A stretch of DNA of 60,696 nucleotides, from the NCBI GenBank assembly GCA_910575255.1, contig CAJTEM010000001.1, positions 118,413 through 179,108 of the forward strand, given 5' to 3'. Both the position numbers and the translations under genes were made by a program. Below are positions 24,556 to 33,876 of this stretch, one piece after another; position 1 is the first letter of the stretch, and each line of letters opens with the position of its first letter. The notes under the pieces are model-generated. The model did no database searches, had not been told where the DNA came from, and saw nothing but the letters and a program-made list of their open reading frames with translations. The DNA is from Lachnospiraceae bacterium. GTDB taxonomy: Bacteria > Bacillota > Clostridia > Lachnospirales > Lachnospiraceae.

Positions 24556-26095
24556 TGAACTGATTGTCCGGGTAGGCTTTCGATCCTGTATCCGATGGGA
24601 GGATTATGGCTGTGAGATTGCAGCGACCTGTGAATCGGCGGAGGATGCCATTGCCTTTTTTAAGAAAGAGATCCCGGATATTGTGTTTACGGATATTATG
24701 ATGCCGGGAATGGACGGCATAGCTTTGACAGAGTACATCCGGAATCATTATCCCAGAGTAAAGATCGTGGTTTTGAGCTGTGTCAATGAGATCGATTATG
24801 TGAAAAAGGCCATCAAGCTGGGAGCGGAGGACTATATTCTGAAGCTTTCCTTTACCCAGGATACCATGGCGGAGGTGATCGGGAAGCTGCGGGAGGTGAT
24901 CGAAAAGGAGAGAAAGGAATCCTTTTACTCCGGGTTTGGGGCTGTCAACCGGGATGAGCTCTTTCGGGCGCTTTTGTCGGGGAATCTTCCCCTTGCCGAA
25001 AGTGAGAAGCTGCTCGAAAAGCTGGGATATCCCGGGGATTGTCAGAGGGTTTGGTATGTGGGATGTTTTTTGATTGATCATTTTAAGACAGTGAAAAGTT
25101 TTCGGGGAGCCAATCTGCAAATGATGCGGCATGGACTATTAAACATTGTCCGGGAATATCTGACAAATCTTGAGCCTTTTGAACTGGTGTTTGCCGGGGA
25201 GAATGCGTTTGCTCTGCTGCTGGACAGGCAAATGAACGAGCCTTTTTCCGGGAATTTTCAGGAAATGCTGAACGGACTTAACGGGGCTTTGAGGACCCAT
25301 TTTAATCTGACTCTGTCTATGGGGATGGACGTGAGGGGCTGCAGTGGAGCGGCGGTTCCTGCCCATTACCAATATGCCAGAGAGCTGGCGGAGCTGCGTT
25401 TTTTTGACGGAAGCGGTTCTTACCATCAGGAGGAGGCCAGGATAGGGGAGAGCCTTCTGGCAAAACGGAAGATCCAGAAAAAGATTCAGGAAGCTATCTT
25501 TAAGCAGGATGAAAAGGAGGCAAAGGAGCTGTCGGATCTGTGGTTTGAGGATATGAAAGAGCCGGCCAGCTTTGGTCAGATTCAAAATATCCGCCGCTTT
25601 GTGGTGGAGACATGGGTCTTTATATCCGGCTACAGCCTGCCGGAGGCAGTGGAGGAGTCCGGGTATGACGGCATGTATTCCACGGCCGTATTCTGGGAGG
25701 CGGAGACCTTAGCGGAGCTGAAACAGGCTTTTCAGGAGGGGGTGGGGATGATTCTTAAGTATCTGCAGGCCAACCGGGCGGCCAATCCGGAGATTATTCA
25801 GCTGATTCGGTATCTGGAAAACCATATTGGGGAGAACATCAGCTTAGAGCATGCCGCAGGCCGGTGTGCTTTGGGGAAAAGCCAGTTCTGTATTCTTTTT
25901 AAGAAACATACCGGGGAGACCTTTGTCAATTATTTTAATCATTTGAAGATGAAGCGGGCTTATGAGCTTTTAAGCTGTACCAATCTGCAGGTTCAGGAGG
26001 TGGCAAACCAGATTGGAATCCGAGACATTTCCTATTTCAGCCGAATGTTTAAAAAATATTATCAAATCAGTCCCAGTGATGTGAAAAAGAGATAA
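24530..26095 (+). CDS. YesN-type response regulator (receiver + AraC HTH)
   Basis: A 521-residue regulator. The receiver domain (1-120) has the acidic pair in IVDDELIVRVGF, phospho-acceptor Asp in IVFTDIMMPGMDG and Lys in YILKLSF. A long middle domain follows, and the AraC-type double helix-turn-helix is at the C-terminus (NISLEHAAGRCALGKSQFCILFKK; VQEVANQIGIRDISYFSRMFKKYY). It normally pairs with a YesM kinase and activates an adjacent sugar-type ABC operon, which is indeed next. Here the partner kinase lacks its phosphorylation site, so signalling may be lost, rerouted or phospho-donor dependent. Confidence 0.9.
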   Translation: MLKVVIVDDELIVRVGFRSCIRWEDYGCEIAATCESAEDAIAFFKKEIPDIVFTDIMMPGMDGIALTEYIRNHYPRVKIVVLSCVNEIDYVKKAIKLGAEDYILKLSFTQDTMAEVIGKLREVIEKERKESFYSGFGAVNRDELFRALLSGNLPLAESEKLLEKLGYPGDCQRVWYVGCFLIDHFKTVKSFRGANLQMMRHGLLNIVREYLTNLEPFELVFAGENAFALLLDRQMNEPFSGNFQEMLNGLNGALRTHFNLTLSMGMDVRGCSGAAVPAHYQYARELAELRFFDGSGSYHQEEARIGESLLAKRKIQKKIQEAIFKQDEKEAKELSDLWFEDMKEPASFGQIQNIRRFVVETWVFISGYSLPEAVEESGYDGMYSTAVFWEAETLAELKQAFQEGVGMILKYLQANRAANPEIIQLIRYLENHIGENISLEHAAGRCALGKSQFCILFKKHTGETFVNYFNHLKMKRAYELLSCTNLQVQEVANQIGIRDISYFSRMFKKYYQISPSDVKKR

Positions 26096-26157
26096 CAGCT
26101 CTGGAGGCTGCCGCACGATTATTCAAAAAAAGTGCACAATAATCCAAGTGGATTGAC

Positions 26158-26203
26158 AGGGAGTTTTTGGGTGGAAGATAATCCCAAAACTCCCTATTTT
26201 TAT
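26158..26203 (+). terminator. Terminator between the regulator and the ABC operon
   Basis: AGGGAGTTTTTGGG pairs with CCCAAAACTCCCT over an 11-nt loop, followed by ATTTTTATTT. A TATAAT at 26230-26235 downstream would start the ABC operon separately. Confidence 0.8.
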
Positions 26204-26279
26204 TTCTACAAAATGCACGAAAGTTCAGGTATAATGTGGATACTATTCGTAAAAATGCAAAAATTGAAGGAGGAAACAC

Positions 26280-27689
26280 ATGAAAAGAAGAATTTGTTTG
26301 GCATTGGCTGCGGCGCTTTTGGGAACTTCTCTTGCCGGCTGCTCCGGCGGAACCAGTGGACTTCCCGGGGATACAACGACAGCGCAGGAGGCGAAAAGCA
26401 CAGAAGCCGGGAATTCCTCTCAGGCAGAGGATTCCTCGGAATCCTCTCTGGCAGGAACTACCATCCGTGTCTTAAGCATGACTGGTCAGATTTCGGACGC
26501 CATTGAAGCGCATCTGGATGAATTTGAGGAGGAAACGGGGATCACGGTCAATCTGGAGCTTTACGGAGAAGCTCAGCTTCGGGAAAAACTGACCACAGAA
26601 TTTCTGGCTGGTTCTTCCACCATTGACGCATTTTTGATGAGCCCTCTGCAGGACATGGCAGCCTATTCCAACAATGGTTGGATTGAGCCTTTGGGAACAT
26701 ATCTGGAGGATCCGGATTTTGACTGGGAGGATTTTTCTTCAGCGCCCATGGATCAGATTATCATTCAGTCCACCGGGGAGGTGGGAGCGCTGCCGCTGTA
26801 CTCCTCTGTGCAGCTGATGTTCTACCGCAAGGACGTATTTGAGGAAAAAGGGGTGGCAGTGCCTGCCGATTATGAAGAGCTGCTGGAAGTATGTGAGAAA
26901 ACGAATGATCCGGCAAACAATTTCTACAGCATTGCCTGCCGGGGAGAAAAGATCGCTCTGACTTCTCAGTTTTCTCCATTTTTGTACGGCTGCGGGGGCG
27001 CTTATTTTAAGGATGGCGTCTGTGCCTTTCACACAGAAGAAAACATTGAGGCAGCCAGGTTTTATGGAAAATTGCTGGGAGCCTATGCGCCGGAAGGAAT
27101 TCTGACTGCGGGCTATTCTCAGATGACTCAGCTGTTTAATGCGGGACAGGTGGCCATGTGTATTGATGCCATTGCCCTGTACCAGACTTTGATTGATCCC
27201 AATGAGTCAGCCTTTTACGATAAGGTGGGGGTAGCTCCCATTCCTGAGGGGCCGGCCGGCAGACAGTCCTACAAGCAGGTAGTATGGGGATCCTCCATCT
27301 ATTCCGGCTCCAAGAACAAGGAGGCAGCCTGGGAGTTCATGAAGTTTGTGGCAGGAAAGGATATTGCAGCAGATATCACCCCCAAGGGAATGCCCACCTT
27401 CCGGGCTTCTGTATGGGAGGATGAGCGTGTTACCTCTGCCATGCCGGAGGATTATATTGCGGCTTACAATGAGGAAATTTCCGCAGACACCACCAATCAG
27501 TACGGACTTCCCAGGATGACAGCAGTGTCAGAGGCCCGGGACGCCATGGGAGAGGCGATTGTCTACTCTATCGAGACCAAGGGAGAAGGCGCAGAGCTGG
27601 AGAGCAAGATGCAGGAGGCGGCGCAGAAGGTGGATCAGCTTTTGAAAGACGCCGGAGAGTATGGAAGCGATTACCCATATAGTGAGTGA
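26280..27689 (+). CDS. ABC transporter substrate-binding lipoprotein (family 1)
   Basis: A 469-residue extracellular binding protein. Lipoprotein signal RRICLALAAALLGTSLAGC puts Cys at about 21, followed by a low-complexity Ser/Thr/Glu linker. The core has the sugar-type fold (IRVLSMTGQISDAIEAHLDEF; TGITVNLELYGEAQLREKL-like), ending DAGEYGSDYPYSE. GGAGGAAACAC precedes the ATG. Although the fold is the maltose/oligosaccharide type, the downstream enzymes act on amide, amino-acid and peptide-like bonds, so the ligand may be a glycosylated or modified amino acid. No ATPase gene lies in the cluster; a shared MsmK-type ATPase would be needed. Confidence 0.87.
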   Translation: MKRRICLALAAALLGTSLAGCSGGTSGLPGDTTTAQEAKSTEAGNSSQAEDSSESSLAGTTIRVLSMTGQISDAIEAHLDEFEEETGITVNLELYGEAQLREKLTTEFLAGSSTIDAFLMSPLQDMAAYSNNGWIEPLGTYLEDPDFDWEDFSSAPMDQIIIQSTGEVGALPLYSSVQLMFYRKDVFEEKGVAVPADYEELLEVCEKTNDPANNFYSIACRGEKIALTSQFSPFLYGCGGAYFKDGVCAFHTEENIEAARFYGKLLGAYAPEGILTAGYSQMTQLFNAGQVAMCIDAIALYQTLIDPNESAFYDKVGVAPIPEGPAGRQSYKQVVWGSSIYSGSKNKEAAWEFMKFVAGKDIAADITPKGMPTFRASVWEDERVTSAMPEDYIAAYNEEISADTTNQYGLPRMTAVSEARDAMGEAIVYSIETKGEGAELESKMQEAAQKVDQLLKDAGEYGSDYPYSE

Positions 27690-27714
27690 TTTCGGAAAAC
27701 AATGGAGAAAATGA

Positions 27715-28608
27715 ATGAAAAAGATTGATACTTTTATCAATAAACACATCAAATGGGTATTTTCACTGCCGGCCCTGATCTTCATGCTTGCCATGATTGC
27801 GGTTCCTATCACCATGACTCTGGTGTTCAGCTTAAATGAATGGAATCTTTTGATGGGAACCGGAATGAAGTTCAACTGGGGAAAGAACTATATGGATGTT
27901 CTTTCGGGAAGTGAGTTCTGGCAATCCCTGGCGATTACGGTCTACTATACGACCCTGGCTACTGTGGCGGAAATGCTGCTGGGCATTGCCATTGCCCTGG
28001 TGCTGAACCAGAATTTCCGCGGGAAAAATGTGGTGAAGACCATTGTTTTGCTTCCCTATATGATGGCTCCCATTGCGGTGGGTCTGATGTGGATGCTGTT
28101 TTATGAGCCGTCCTCTGGTCTGCTGAATTATATTTTTACCTCTGTGGGGCTTCCCCGGTCCGCCTTTGTGTCAGCAAAGCAGACGGTGATTCCCTCCATT
28201 GCAGCGGCTGAGACGTGGCAGATGACCCCGATGGTGGTGATTGTGTGTCTGGCAGGGCTTTCCTCCCTGCCCTTAGACCCAATCGAGGCGGCGAAGGTGG
28301 ATGGGGCAACCCCCATTCAGACCTTCTTCCAGGTAACCCTTCCGCTGATGACTCAGACCCTTTTTTCCATCGGGCTTTTGCGGTTTATTGATGTGTTTAA
28401 GTCCTTTGATCTGATCTATGCCATGACCAAGGGAGGGCCGGCCAATGCATCCAGGACACTGAACCTGTTTGCCTATGAGACTGCTTTTTCTTATTATAAG
28501 TTTGGAACCTCTTCCACCATGCTGATGATATTGTTCGTGATTGTGCTGCTGCTTAGTGTGGGAGTAATGAAAATCCAGAGAAAGTTGGTGGAATATTATG
28601 GCGGTTAA
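27715..28608 (+). CDS. ABC transporter permease (MalF/UgpA type)
   Basis: A 297-residue inner-membrane permease with six hydrophobic segments. The conserved EAA loop reads EAAKVDGATPIQTFFQVTLPLM and contacts the ATPase. It starts 25 bp after the binding protein and overlaps the second permease by 11 bp. Length and topology are normal for this family. Confidence 0.9.
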   Translation: MKKIDTFINKHIKWVFSLPALIFMLAMIAVPITMTLVFSLNEWNLLMGTGMKFNWGKNYMDVLSGSEFWQSLAITVYYTTLATVAEMLLGIAIALVLNQNFRGKNVVKTIVLLPYMMAPIAVGLMWMLFYEPSSGLLNYIFTSVGLPRSAFVSAKQTVIPSIAAAETWQMTPMVVIVCLAGLSSLPLDPIEAAKVDGATPIQTFFQVTLPLMTQTLFSIGLLRFIDVFKSFDLIYAMTKGGPANASRTLNLFAYETAFSYYKFGTSSTMLMILFVIVLLLSVGVMKIQRKLVEYYGG

Positions 28609-29434
28609 CCAATATAAGATCCGGAAGCTTTTGAAACAGGTTTTGTTTGCAGGGCTGGTATTGATTATTGTGATTCCGGTTTTGTTTCCCCTGTATTTTG
28701 TCCTGATTTCTTCTTTTAAGAATATGGCCCAGGTGTATCTGATGCCGCCGAAGCTGATTCGGTTTCAACCGATTCTGGACAACTATATTTACATATTTAA
28801 GACTCAGCATTATGGAACCTATATAACGAATTCTGCCATTGTGGCTGTGGCATCCACGGCTCTTTCCCTGCTTTTGGGGGTGCCGGCGGCCTATGTGATT
28901 GCCAGATATAAAATGGGGAAGGCCAACACAGCGATCCTGACAGCCAGGCTTTTGCCCAATATCTCGATTTTGCTGCCCTATTATTTTATTTTTTCCAAGC
29001 TGCGGATGATTGACACCTTTGCGGTGCTGATCATCAGCCATATGGTATTGTCCATGCCTCTGATTGTGTGGATTATGACGGGATTTTTCCAGGATATCCC
29101 CATCGAGTTAGAGGAGGCGGCGATTGTGGACGGCTGCAGCAGGCAGAGATGTTTTAAGGATATTATTCTGCCCATCAGCACGCCGGGACTGGTGACCTGT
29201 TCCACCTTATCCTTTTTAGGATCCTGGAATAATTTTCAGTTTGCCCTGATCTTAAGCGGGGAGAAGACAAGAACTCTTCCGGTATCGCTGCAGTACTTTG
29301 TATCCGGGGCAGATATCCGTTGGGGAAGAATGCTGGCCGCAACCATTGTAGTGATTGTGCCTACGATTGTTTTAACTATGATTCTTCAGAAATATATTGT
29401 CCAGGGTATGACTGTGGGAGCGGTGAAGGGATGA
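28598..29434 (+). CDS. ABC transporter permease (MalG/UgpE type)
   Basis: A 278-residue permease with six hydrophobic segments and the EAA loop EEAAIVDGCSRQRCFKDIILP. It overlaps the first permease and the following amidohydrolase (ATGA), so transport and metabolism are translationally coupled. Together the two permeases form the membrane channel for the preceding binding protein. Confidence 0.9.
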   Translation: MAVNQYKIRKLLKQVLFAGLVLIIVIPVLFPLYFVLISSFKNMAQVYLMPPKLIRFQPILDNYIYIFKTQHYGTYITNSAIVAVASTALSLLLGVPAAYVIARYKMGKANTAILTARLLPNISILLPYYFIFSKLRMIDTFAVLIISHMVLSMPLIVWIMTGFFQDIPIELEEAAIVDGCSRQRCFKDIILPISTPGLVTCSTLSFLGSWNNFQFALILSGEKTRTLPVSLQYFVSGADIRWGRMLAATIVVIVPTIVLTMILQKYIVQGMTVGAVKG

Positions 29435-30669
29435 CGCCAGGAGTGACTGTGATCCGCGCAAAAGGCATCTGCGATCCGGATACAGGAGCAATGGCAGGAA
29501 ACGGACTGGCAGTTGAGGAGGGGAAAATCCGGGAACGGGGATGGTTTGAGGAGATGATTTCCCGGTATCCGGGGGCAGAGCTTCTGGATTATCCGGATGA
29601 GTATGTTTTACCGGGGCTTATCAATACCCATGTCCATCTGGAGTTTACTCCGGACACAGAGATCTGCCGGATGTTTTGCAGGGAGACAAAAGAAGAACGC
29701 CTGGAAAAAGCATTCCGGCATGCAAGAGAAATGCTGTTTTCCGGAGTGACTACGGTCCGGGATCTGGGAAGCTCGATGGAGACAGCAGAAGGCCTTCGTA
29801 AAATGGGGCAAAGGTCGGATTCCGGGCTGCCCGGACTGCATCTGTCCGGTATGCCTCTGACAGAAAAAGAGGGACATCTGGCATTTCTGGGAGAAGCTGC
29901 GGACAGCAGAGAGGAATTGTTGCTGGCGGTAAAGCAGAGGAAAGAGGCGGGCTGCGACTGTATCAAGATCATAGTAAGCGGGGGCCAGAACACACCGGGC
30001 TCTCTTCCGGAGCGGGATGCCTACGACCGGGAGCGAATTCGTCTGGTGACAGAGGCCGCTCACCGGGAAAAGCTGCCGGTGGCAGCCCACTGTCTGACTG
30101 CCACGGCCTTTATGAATTGCATGGAGGCAGGGGTGGACAATATCGAGCATTGCAGCTGCTTTGTGCGGAAACAGCCGGAAAATCTTCTGGCAAGAGTCTG
30201 GGACCAGGAAAAAATGGAGAAATACCAGGGAGATGAGCGTCTGTTCATGATCGGATTCTCCAACAATTACCACCGGCTGGATGAGGTGAGGGAGGGCAGG
30301 AGAAGTCCTGCCTGGCAGGAACGGTTCTGGCTGGAGCAGGAAAAGCGGGAGGCTGAGATTTTCAACCGTCTGCGCAGGCTGGGATTAAGGCCGGTGATCG
30401 GCACAGACGGGGGCTGCGGCCAGACCTATTTTCATGAAACCTGGCTGGAACTGGCTCTTTTGGTGGAGCGATGCGGGCTTTCGGAGCAGGAGGCCATTTG
30501 GGCGGCGACCGTGGCAGGGGCGGAGGCTCTGGGGCTGAGTGGGAAGGCTGGCAGGTTAACGGAAGGATATGACGCGGATTTGATTACCGTGAGAGAGAAT
30601 CCTTTCAGGCAGATCCGCGCTCTGGCAAAGGTGGAGCATGTTATGCGGGCAGGAGAGGTGATCCGCTGA
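29431..30669 (+). CDS. Amidohydrolase (imidazolonepropionase/prolidase-like)
   Basis: A 412-residue metal-dependent hydrolase of the amidohydrolase superfamily. The active-site pattern is complete: HxH in LINTHVHLEF, a Lys candidate in DCIKIIVSGG, His in PVAAHCLTAT, His in NIEHCSCF and Asp in VIGTDGGCG. The C-terminus has the usual beta-sandwich return (GYDADLITVRENPF). The ATG at 29431 overlaps the permease stop. Relatives hydrolyse cyclic amides or Xaa-Pro and other dipeptides. With M20, RidA and a D-amino-acid-type PLP enzyme downstream, an imported amide-linked amino-acid derivative is the likely substrate. Confidence 0.84.
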   Translation: MTPGVTVIRAKGICDPDTGAMAGNGLAVEEGKIRERGWFEEMISRYPGAELLDYPDEYVLPGLINTHVHLEFTPDTEICRMFCRETKEERLEKAFRHAREMLFSGVTTVRDLGSSMETAEGLRKMGQRSDSGLPGLHLSGMPLTEKEGHLAFLGEAADSREELLLAVKQRKEAGCDCIKIIVSGGQNTPGSLPERDAYDRERIRLVTEAAHREKLPVAAHCLTATAFMNCMEAGVDNIEHCSCFVRKQPENLLARVWDQEKMEKYQGDERLFMIGFSNNYHRLDEVREGRRSPAWQERFWLEQEKREAEIFNRLRRLGLRPVIGTDGGCGQTYFHETWLELALLVERCGLSEQEAIWAATVAGAEALGLSGKAGRLTEGYDADLITVRENPFRQIRALAKVEHVMRAGEVIR

Positions 30670-30786
30670 TACGGCTGCAGTGCTGTAAAACGGAAGGAGA
30701 CAAGATTTTTCCGGGAGGTTTACAGATTGGGGCAATCGCATTTTTTGAGCATACTCGGAAACTTTTTGTGAGAAAGGAAGGGTGGT

Positions 30787-31893
30787 ATGAGAAATCCTTA
30801 TGAACTAAAGGAGACGGAGAGTCTGATTTCTCCCTGTCTGATTTACTATGAGGACATGATTCGGGAGAATACCGAAAAGATTCTTAAGACAGCAGGTTCG
30901 CCGGACAGGCTGTGGCCTCATGTGAAGAGCCATAAATCTCTGGATATGGTGAAGCTGCTGATGGAATATGGGATTGACAAGTTTAAGACTGCCACTGTGG
31001 CGGAGGCGGAGATGGCGGCACAGGCGGGTGCGAAGAAGGTGATTCTGGCCTATCCTCTCATCGGCCCCAATATGGTGCGGCTGGTGAAGCTGGCAAAGGC
31101 ATTTCCCCAAACAACCTTTTATGGTGTGGAGGATGATTTCTGTCAGTTTCAGCTGCTCTCGCAGGTCTGTGAGAAAGAAGGCTTTCGGCTTCCGGTGCTG
31201 GCGGATGTGAATATGGGGATGAACCGGACCGGGGCGGATATAGGAGAGCTGGAGGAACTGTACCGGAAGGCCGGTCAGCTTCCGGGAATCTGTCTGGCAG
31301 GGCTTCATTGCTATGACGGGAATCATAATAACCGGGATTTTGCCGTCAGAAATCAGCAGGTGGCGGACAAGGATCGTCAGGTGGCTGCCGTGGCAGATAG
31401 GCTGAGGGGGGACGGAATCTTTTGTGAGCTGATTGTAGCCGGAGGAACTCCTTCTTTCCCGTGTCATGCGCAGAATACGGACTGGTATCTTTCGCCGGGA
31501 ACGGCCTTTATCCATGATGCAGGGTACTTTCAGAATCTTCCGGATATTCCCTGCATACCGGCTGCCGCGATTCTGACCAGGGTCATCAGCCATCCGGCAG
31601 GAAATATTTTCACAACAGATCTTGGCTACAAGGGAATCGCCGCGGATCCGGTGGTGCAGCGGGGATATATTGTGGGCCTTGAGGATGCCGAGCCGGTCAT
31701 TCACAGCGAAGAACACTGGGCCTTCCGGCTCGAGGATGAGAGCAGGATCCCGCCGGTGGGGGAATGTCTGTATGTAATTCCCACCCATATCTGCCCCACC
31801 AGTGCTTTATACCCGGAGATTCTGGTGGCAGAGGGCGGGAAGGTGACGAAACGCTGGAAGGTGACGGCGCGGAATCGGAAGATTACTTATTAA
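30787..31893 (+). CDS. D-threonine aldolase/D-serine dehydratase-like PLP enzyme
   Basis: A 368-residue fold-type III PLP enzyme (alanine racemase N-terminal barrel). The PLP lysine is in LWPHVKSHKSLDMVK, and GLHCYDGNHNN and VAGGTPSFP are family-typical. The C-terminal metal site His-x-Cys is in IPTHICPTSALYP. Members cleave or dehydrate D-3-hydroxyamino acids (D-threonine, D-serine, hydroxyaspartate). AGAAAGGAAGG precedes the ATG. Dehydratase chemistry would yield enamine/imine products, which fits the RidA protein at the end of the cluster. Confidence 0.87.
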   Translation: MRNPYELKETESLISPCLIYYEDMIRENTEKILKTAGSPDRLWPHVKSHKSLDMVKLLMEYGIDKFKTATVAEAEMAAQAGAKKVILAYPLIGPNMVRLVKLAKAFPQTTFYGVEDDFCQFQLLSQVCEKEGFRLPVLADVNMGMNRTGADIGELEELYRKAGQLPGICLAGLHCYDGNHNNRDFAVRNQQVADKDRQVAAVADRLRGDGIFCELIVAGGTPSFPCHAQNTDWYLSPGTAFIHDAGYFQNLPDIPCIPAAAILTRVISHPAGNIFTTDLGYKGIAADPVVQRGYIVGLEDAEPVIHSEEHWAFRLEDESRIPPVGECLYVIPTHICPTSALYPEILVAEGGKVTKRWKVTARNRKITY

Positions 31894-32027
31894 AATTTAG
31901 TTTTTCCAAGGCTGGATCTTCTCTTTTTAAAGTAGATGATATGATGATATTGCATTAAAATCAGGAATAACAATAAAGAATGAGGCAGGATTAAAAAGGG
32001 TACTCATAAGACAAGAGGGGGCGTTTC

Positions 32028-33191
32028 ATGGAATCAGACGGATGTAAAGCGGAGAGAGCGGACAGTATTGGGATATTAAGGCGATTGATTGCCATCAATA
32101 CGGTGAATCCGCCGGGAAGGGAAGAGGCGGCGGCAGAGTATCTGGCAGGGCTGCTTAGGTCCTGTGGATTCTGTTGCGAGGTTCAGGAATTGGGGGATGG
32201 CAGGGCCAATCTGATTGCCTGGATAGGGGAGGATGAGGGGCCGGAGCTGATTTTGAACGGGCATCTGGATGTGGTGCCGGCTATTGGCCGGTGGGAGACG
32301 GATCCTTTTGAGGCTGTGTTTCAGGATGGGAAGATATACGGAAGAGGGACCGCGGACATGAAGGGCGGCATTGCGGCCATGTGTGAAGCGGCTATCCGGG
32401 TGGCGGAAAAAGGAGGGCCGGGGAAAGGGCGGCTGAAGCTGGTATTTGTGGCGGATGAAGAGTGTTCCAATCTGGGAACCTTAAGCTGTATGAAGACTCT
32501 GAGACCGGGGAGCTGTGCCATCATCGGGGAACCTACAGAGCTTCGGGTTGCCATTGCCCACCGGGGAGTTTCCCGGGACTATGTGGATCTTTCGGGAAAA
32601 GCCCGGCATGCGGCGCTGCCCCGGCGAGGGGAGGATGCCGTGACCATGGGGGCAAAGGCTGTTCTGGCAATCCAGGGAATCAACAAAGAGCTGGAAGCCA
32701 GGACCCATGAGGTGCTTCCTTCTCCGGGTATCGCGGTCACCATGGTTCAGGGCTATGAGAAGGATAACATTGTTCCGGGAAGAGTACGGCTTTTGCTGGA
32801 TTTTCGGATTCTTCCGGGGATGAGCCATGAAGAGGTATGTGAGATCTTAAAGGCCGGGCTGAATCGGGCGGGGATAGAGGGATATGAGCTGGTTCCCCAT
32901 TTTTACATGCCAGGCGGGGAAATCTCCTCCGGAGATGATTTTGTCCGTCAATGTATGGAGGTAAGGGAGCAGGTTCTGGGAGAAGGGCAGGAAAAGCCCT
33001 GTGCCTTTGATGCCTCCTGTGAACAGTGTTTTCTTGCCGGGCAGGGAGTGCGGACCGTGATCTGCGGGCCAGGCAGTCTGAATGAGGCCCACACCGTTGG
33101 GGAGTTTGTCCTGGAAGAGCAGATTCGTCAGGCGGCAGACTTTTATGAGGCTGTAGCAGAGAGGCTTTTGAGTCCTGCCGGGAGAAATTGA
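32028..33191 (+). CDS. M20-family metallopeptidase/deacylase (ArgE/DapE-like)
   Basis: A 387-residue dizinc hydrolase. Metal ligands are visible in order: His in LNGHLDVVPA, Asp in GRGTADMKGGIA, Glu-Glu in VADEECSNLGT and Glu in IIGEPTELRVAIAHRG; the final His lies near NEAHTVGEFV. The dimerisation insert lies in the middle. It removes acyl groups from amino acids or cleaves dipeptides. It shares strand and context with the amidohydrolase, PLP enzyme and RidA genes, and would release the free amino acid for the PLP enzyme. Confidence 0.88.
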   Translation: MESDGCKAERADSIGILRRLIAINTVNPPGREEAAAEYLAGLLRSCGFCCEVQELGDGRANLIAWIGEDEGPELILNGHLDVVPAIGRWETDPFEAVFQDGKIYGRGTADMKGGIAAMCEAAIRVAEKGGPGKGRLKLVFVADEECSNLGTLSCMKTLRPGSCAIIGEPTELRVAIAHRGVSRDYVDLSGKARHAALPRRGEDAVTMGAKAVLAIQGINKELEARTHEVLPSPGIAVTMVQGYEKDNIVPGRVRLLLDFRILPGMSHEEVCEILKAGLNRAGIEGYELVPHFYMPGGEISSGDDFVRQCMEVREQVLGEGQEKPCAFDASCEQCFLAGQGVRTVICGPGSLNEAHTVGEFVLEEQIRQAADFYEAVAERLLSPAGRN

Positions 33192-33280
33192 TTTCCGCGA
33201 GGGTCACAGATCCCGCTGCTATGCGGCGGAGGATGCTGATGATTGAATTTGTTGAAAAGCGAGAAAGGAGAGATAATAAA

Positions 33281-33748
33281 ATGAGAGATGTCTATGAGGT
33301 ATTAAAGGAAAAAGGAATCACCCTTCCGGCGCCGCCGCCCAAGGGAGGGGTCTACACCCCGGTGCAGGAGTTTGGAGATAAACTTCTTTATTGCTCCGGA
33401 TGCGGCCCGGATTTGGGAGACGGGAAGAATATAACCGGCAAGCTGGGCCGGGATTTGACTGTGGAGGAGGGGCAGAAGGCGGCTTACAACTGTGTGCTGA
33501 ATCTGCTGGCCAATCTGGATGCAAAGACCGGGGATCTGAACCGGATCCGGCGTTTTGTAAAGGTTCTGGCATTTGTCAACAGTACTGATGATTTTGCACA
33601 GCAGCCGCAGGTAGTAAACGGGGGTTCCAACCTGTTGGCAGAGATTTTCGGGGAGGAAGCGGGGGTTCCGGCCCGCTCGGCCATCGGAACCAATGCGCTG
33701 CCGGGAGGCATTGCCTGTGAGATTGAGGTTCTGGTGGAGCTGAAATGA
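33281..33748 (+). CDS. RidA/YjgF-family enamine/imine deaminase
   Basis: A 155-residue protein of the RidA family, which hydrolyses reactive enamine/imine intermediates made by PLP enzymes. The family core reads YCSGCGPDL, VEEGQKAAYNCVLNLLANL, RRFVKVLAFVNSTDDF and the end ARSAIGTNALPGGIACEIEVLVEL, which includes the Gly-rich/Glu site; the usual catalytic Arg is replaced locally by the ARSAIG context. AAAGGAGAG supports the ATG at 33281. Its placement after a D-threonine-aldolase-like enzyme is a sensible detoxification pairing. Confidence 0.85.
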   Translation: MRDVYEVLKEKGITLPAPPPKGGVYTPVQEFGDKLLYCSGCGPDLGDGKNITGKLGRDLTVEEGQKAAYNCVLNLLANLDAKTGDLNRIRRFVKVLAFVNSTDDFAQQPQVVNGGSNLLAEIFGEEAGVPARSAIGTNALPGGIACEIEVLVELK

Positions 33749-33817
33749 AAGAACGGATTCCGGCGGAATTGTTATTTCTAAATTAGCTAAGGAATACACT
33801 TTAAGGTAAAGAATACA

Positions 33818-33866
33818 CCCGGGAGTCAGAAGAAGGATTTTTACGCTTATTCTCCTGGCTTCCGGG
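33818..33866. terminator. Bidirectional terminator
   Basis: CCCGGGAGTCAG (33818-33829) pairs over 12 positions, wobbles included, with CTGGCTTCCGGG (33855-33866). It lies between the convergent RidA and LacI-type genes and can serve both. T-runs are short. Confidence 0.65.
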
Positions 33867-33876
33867 TTTCGGTTTA

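Noticed and set aside
30805-31788. 327-residue minus-strand frame opposite the D-threonine-aldolase-like gene
   Set aside because: It is a shadow frame; the plus-strand gene has complete PLP and metal motifs.
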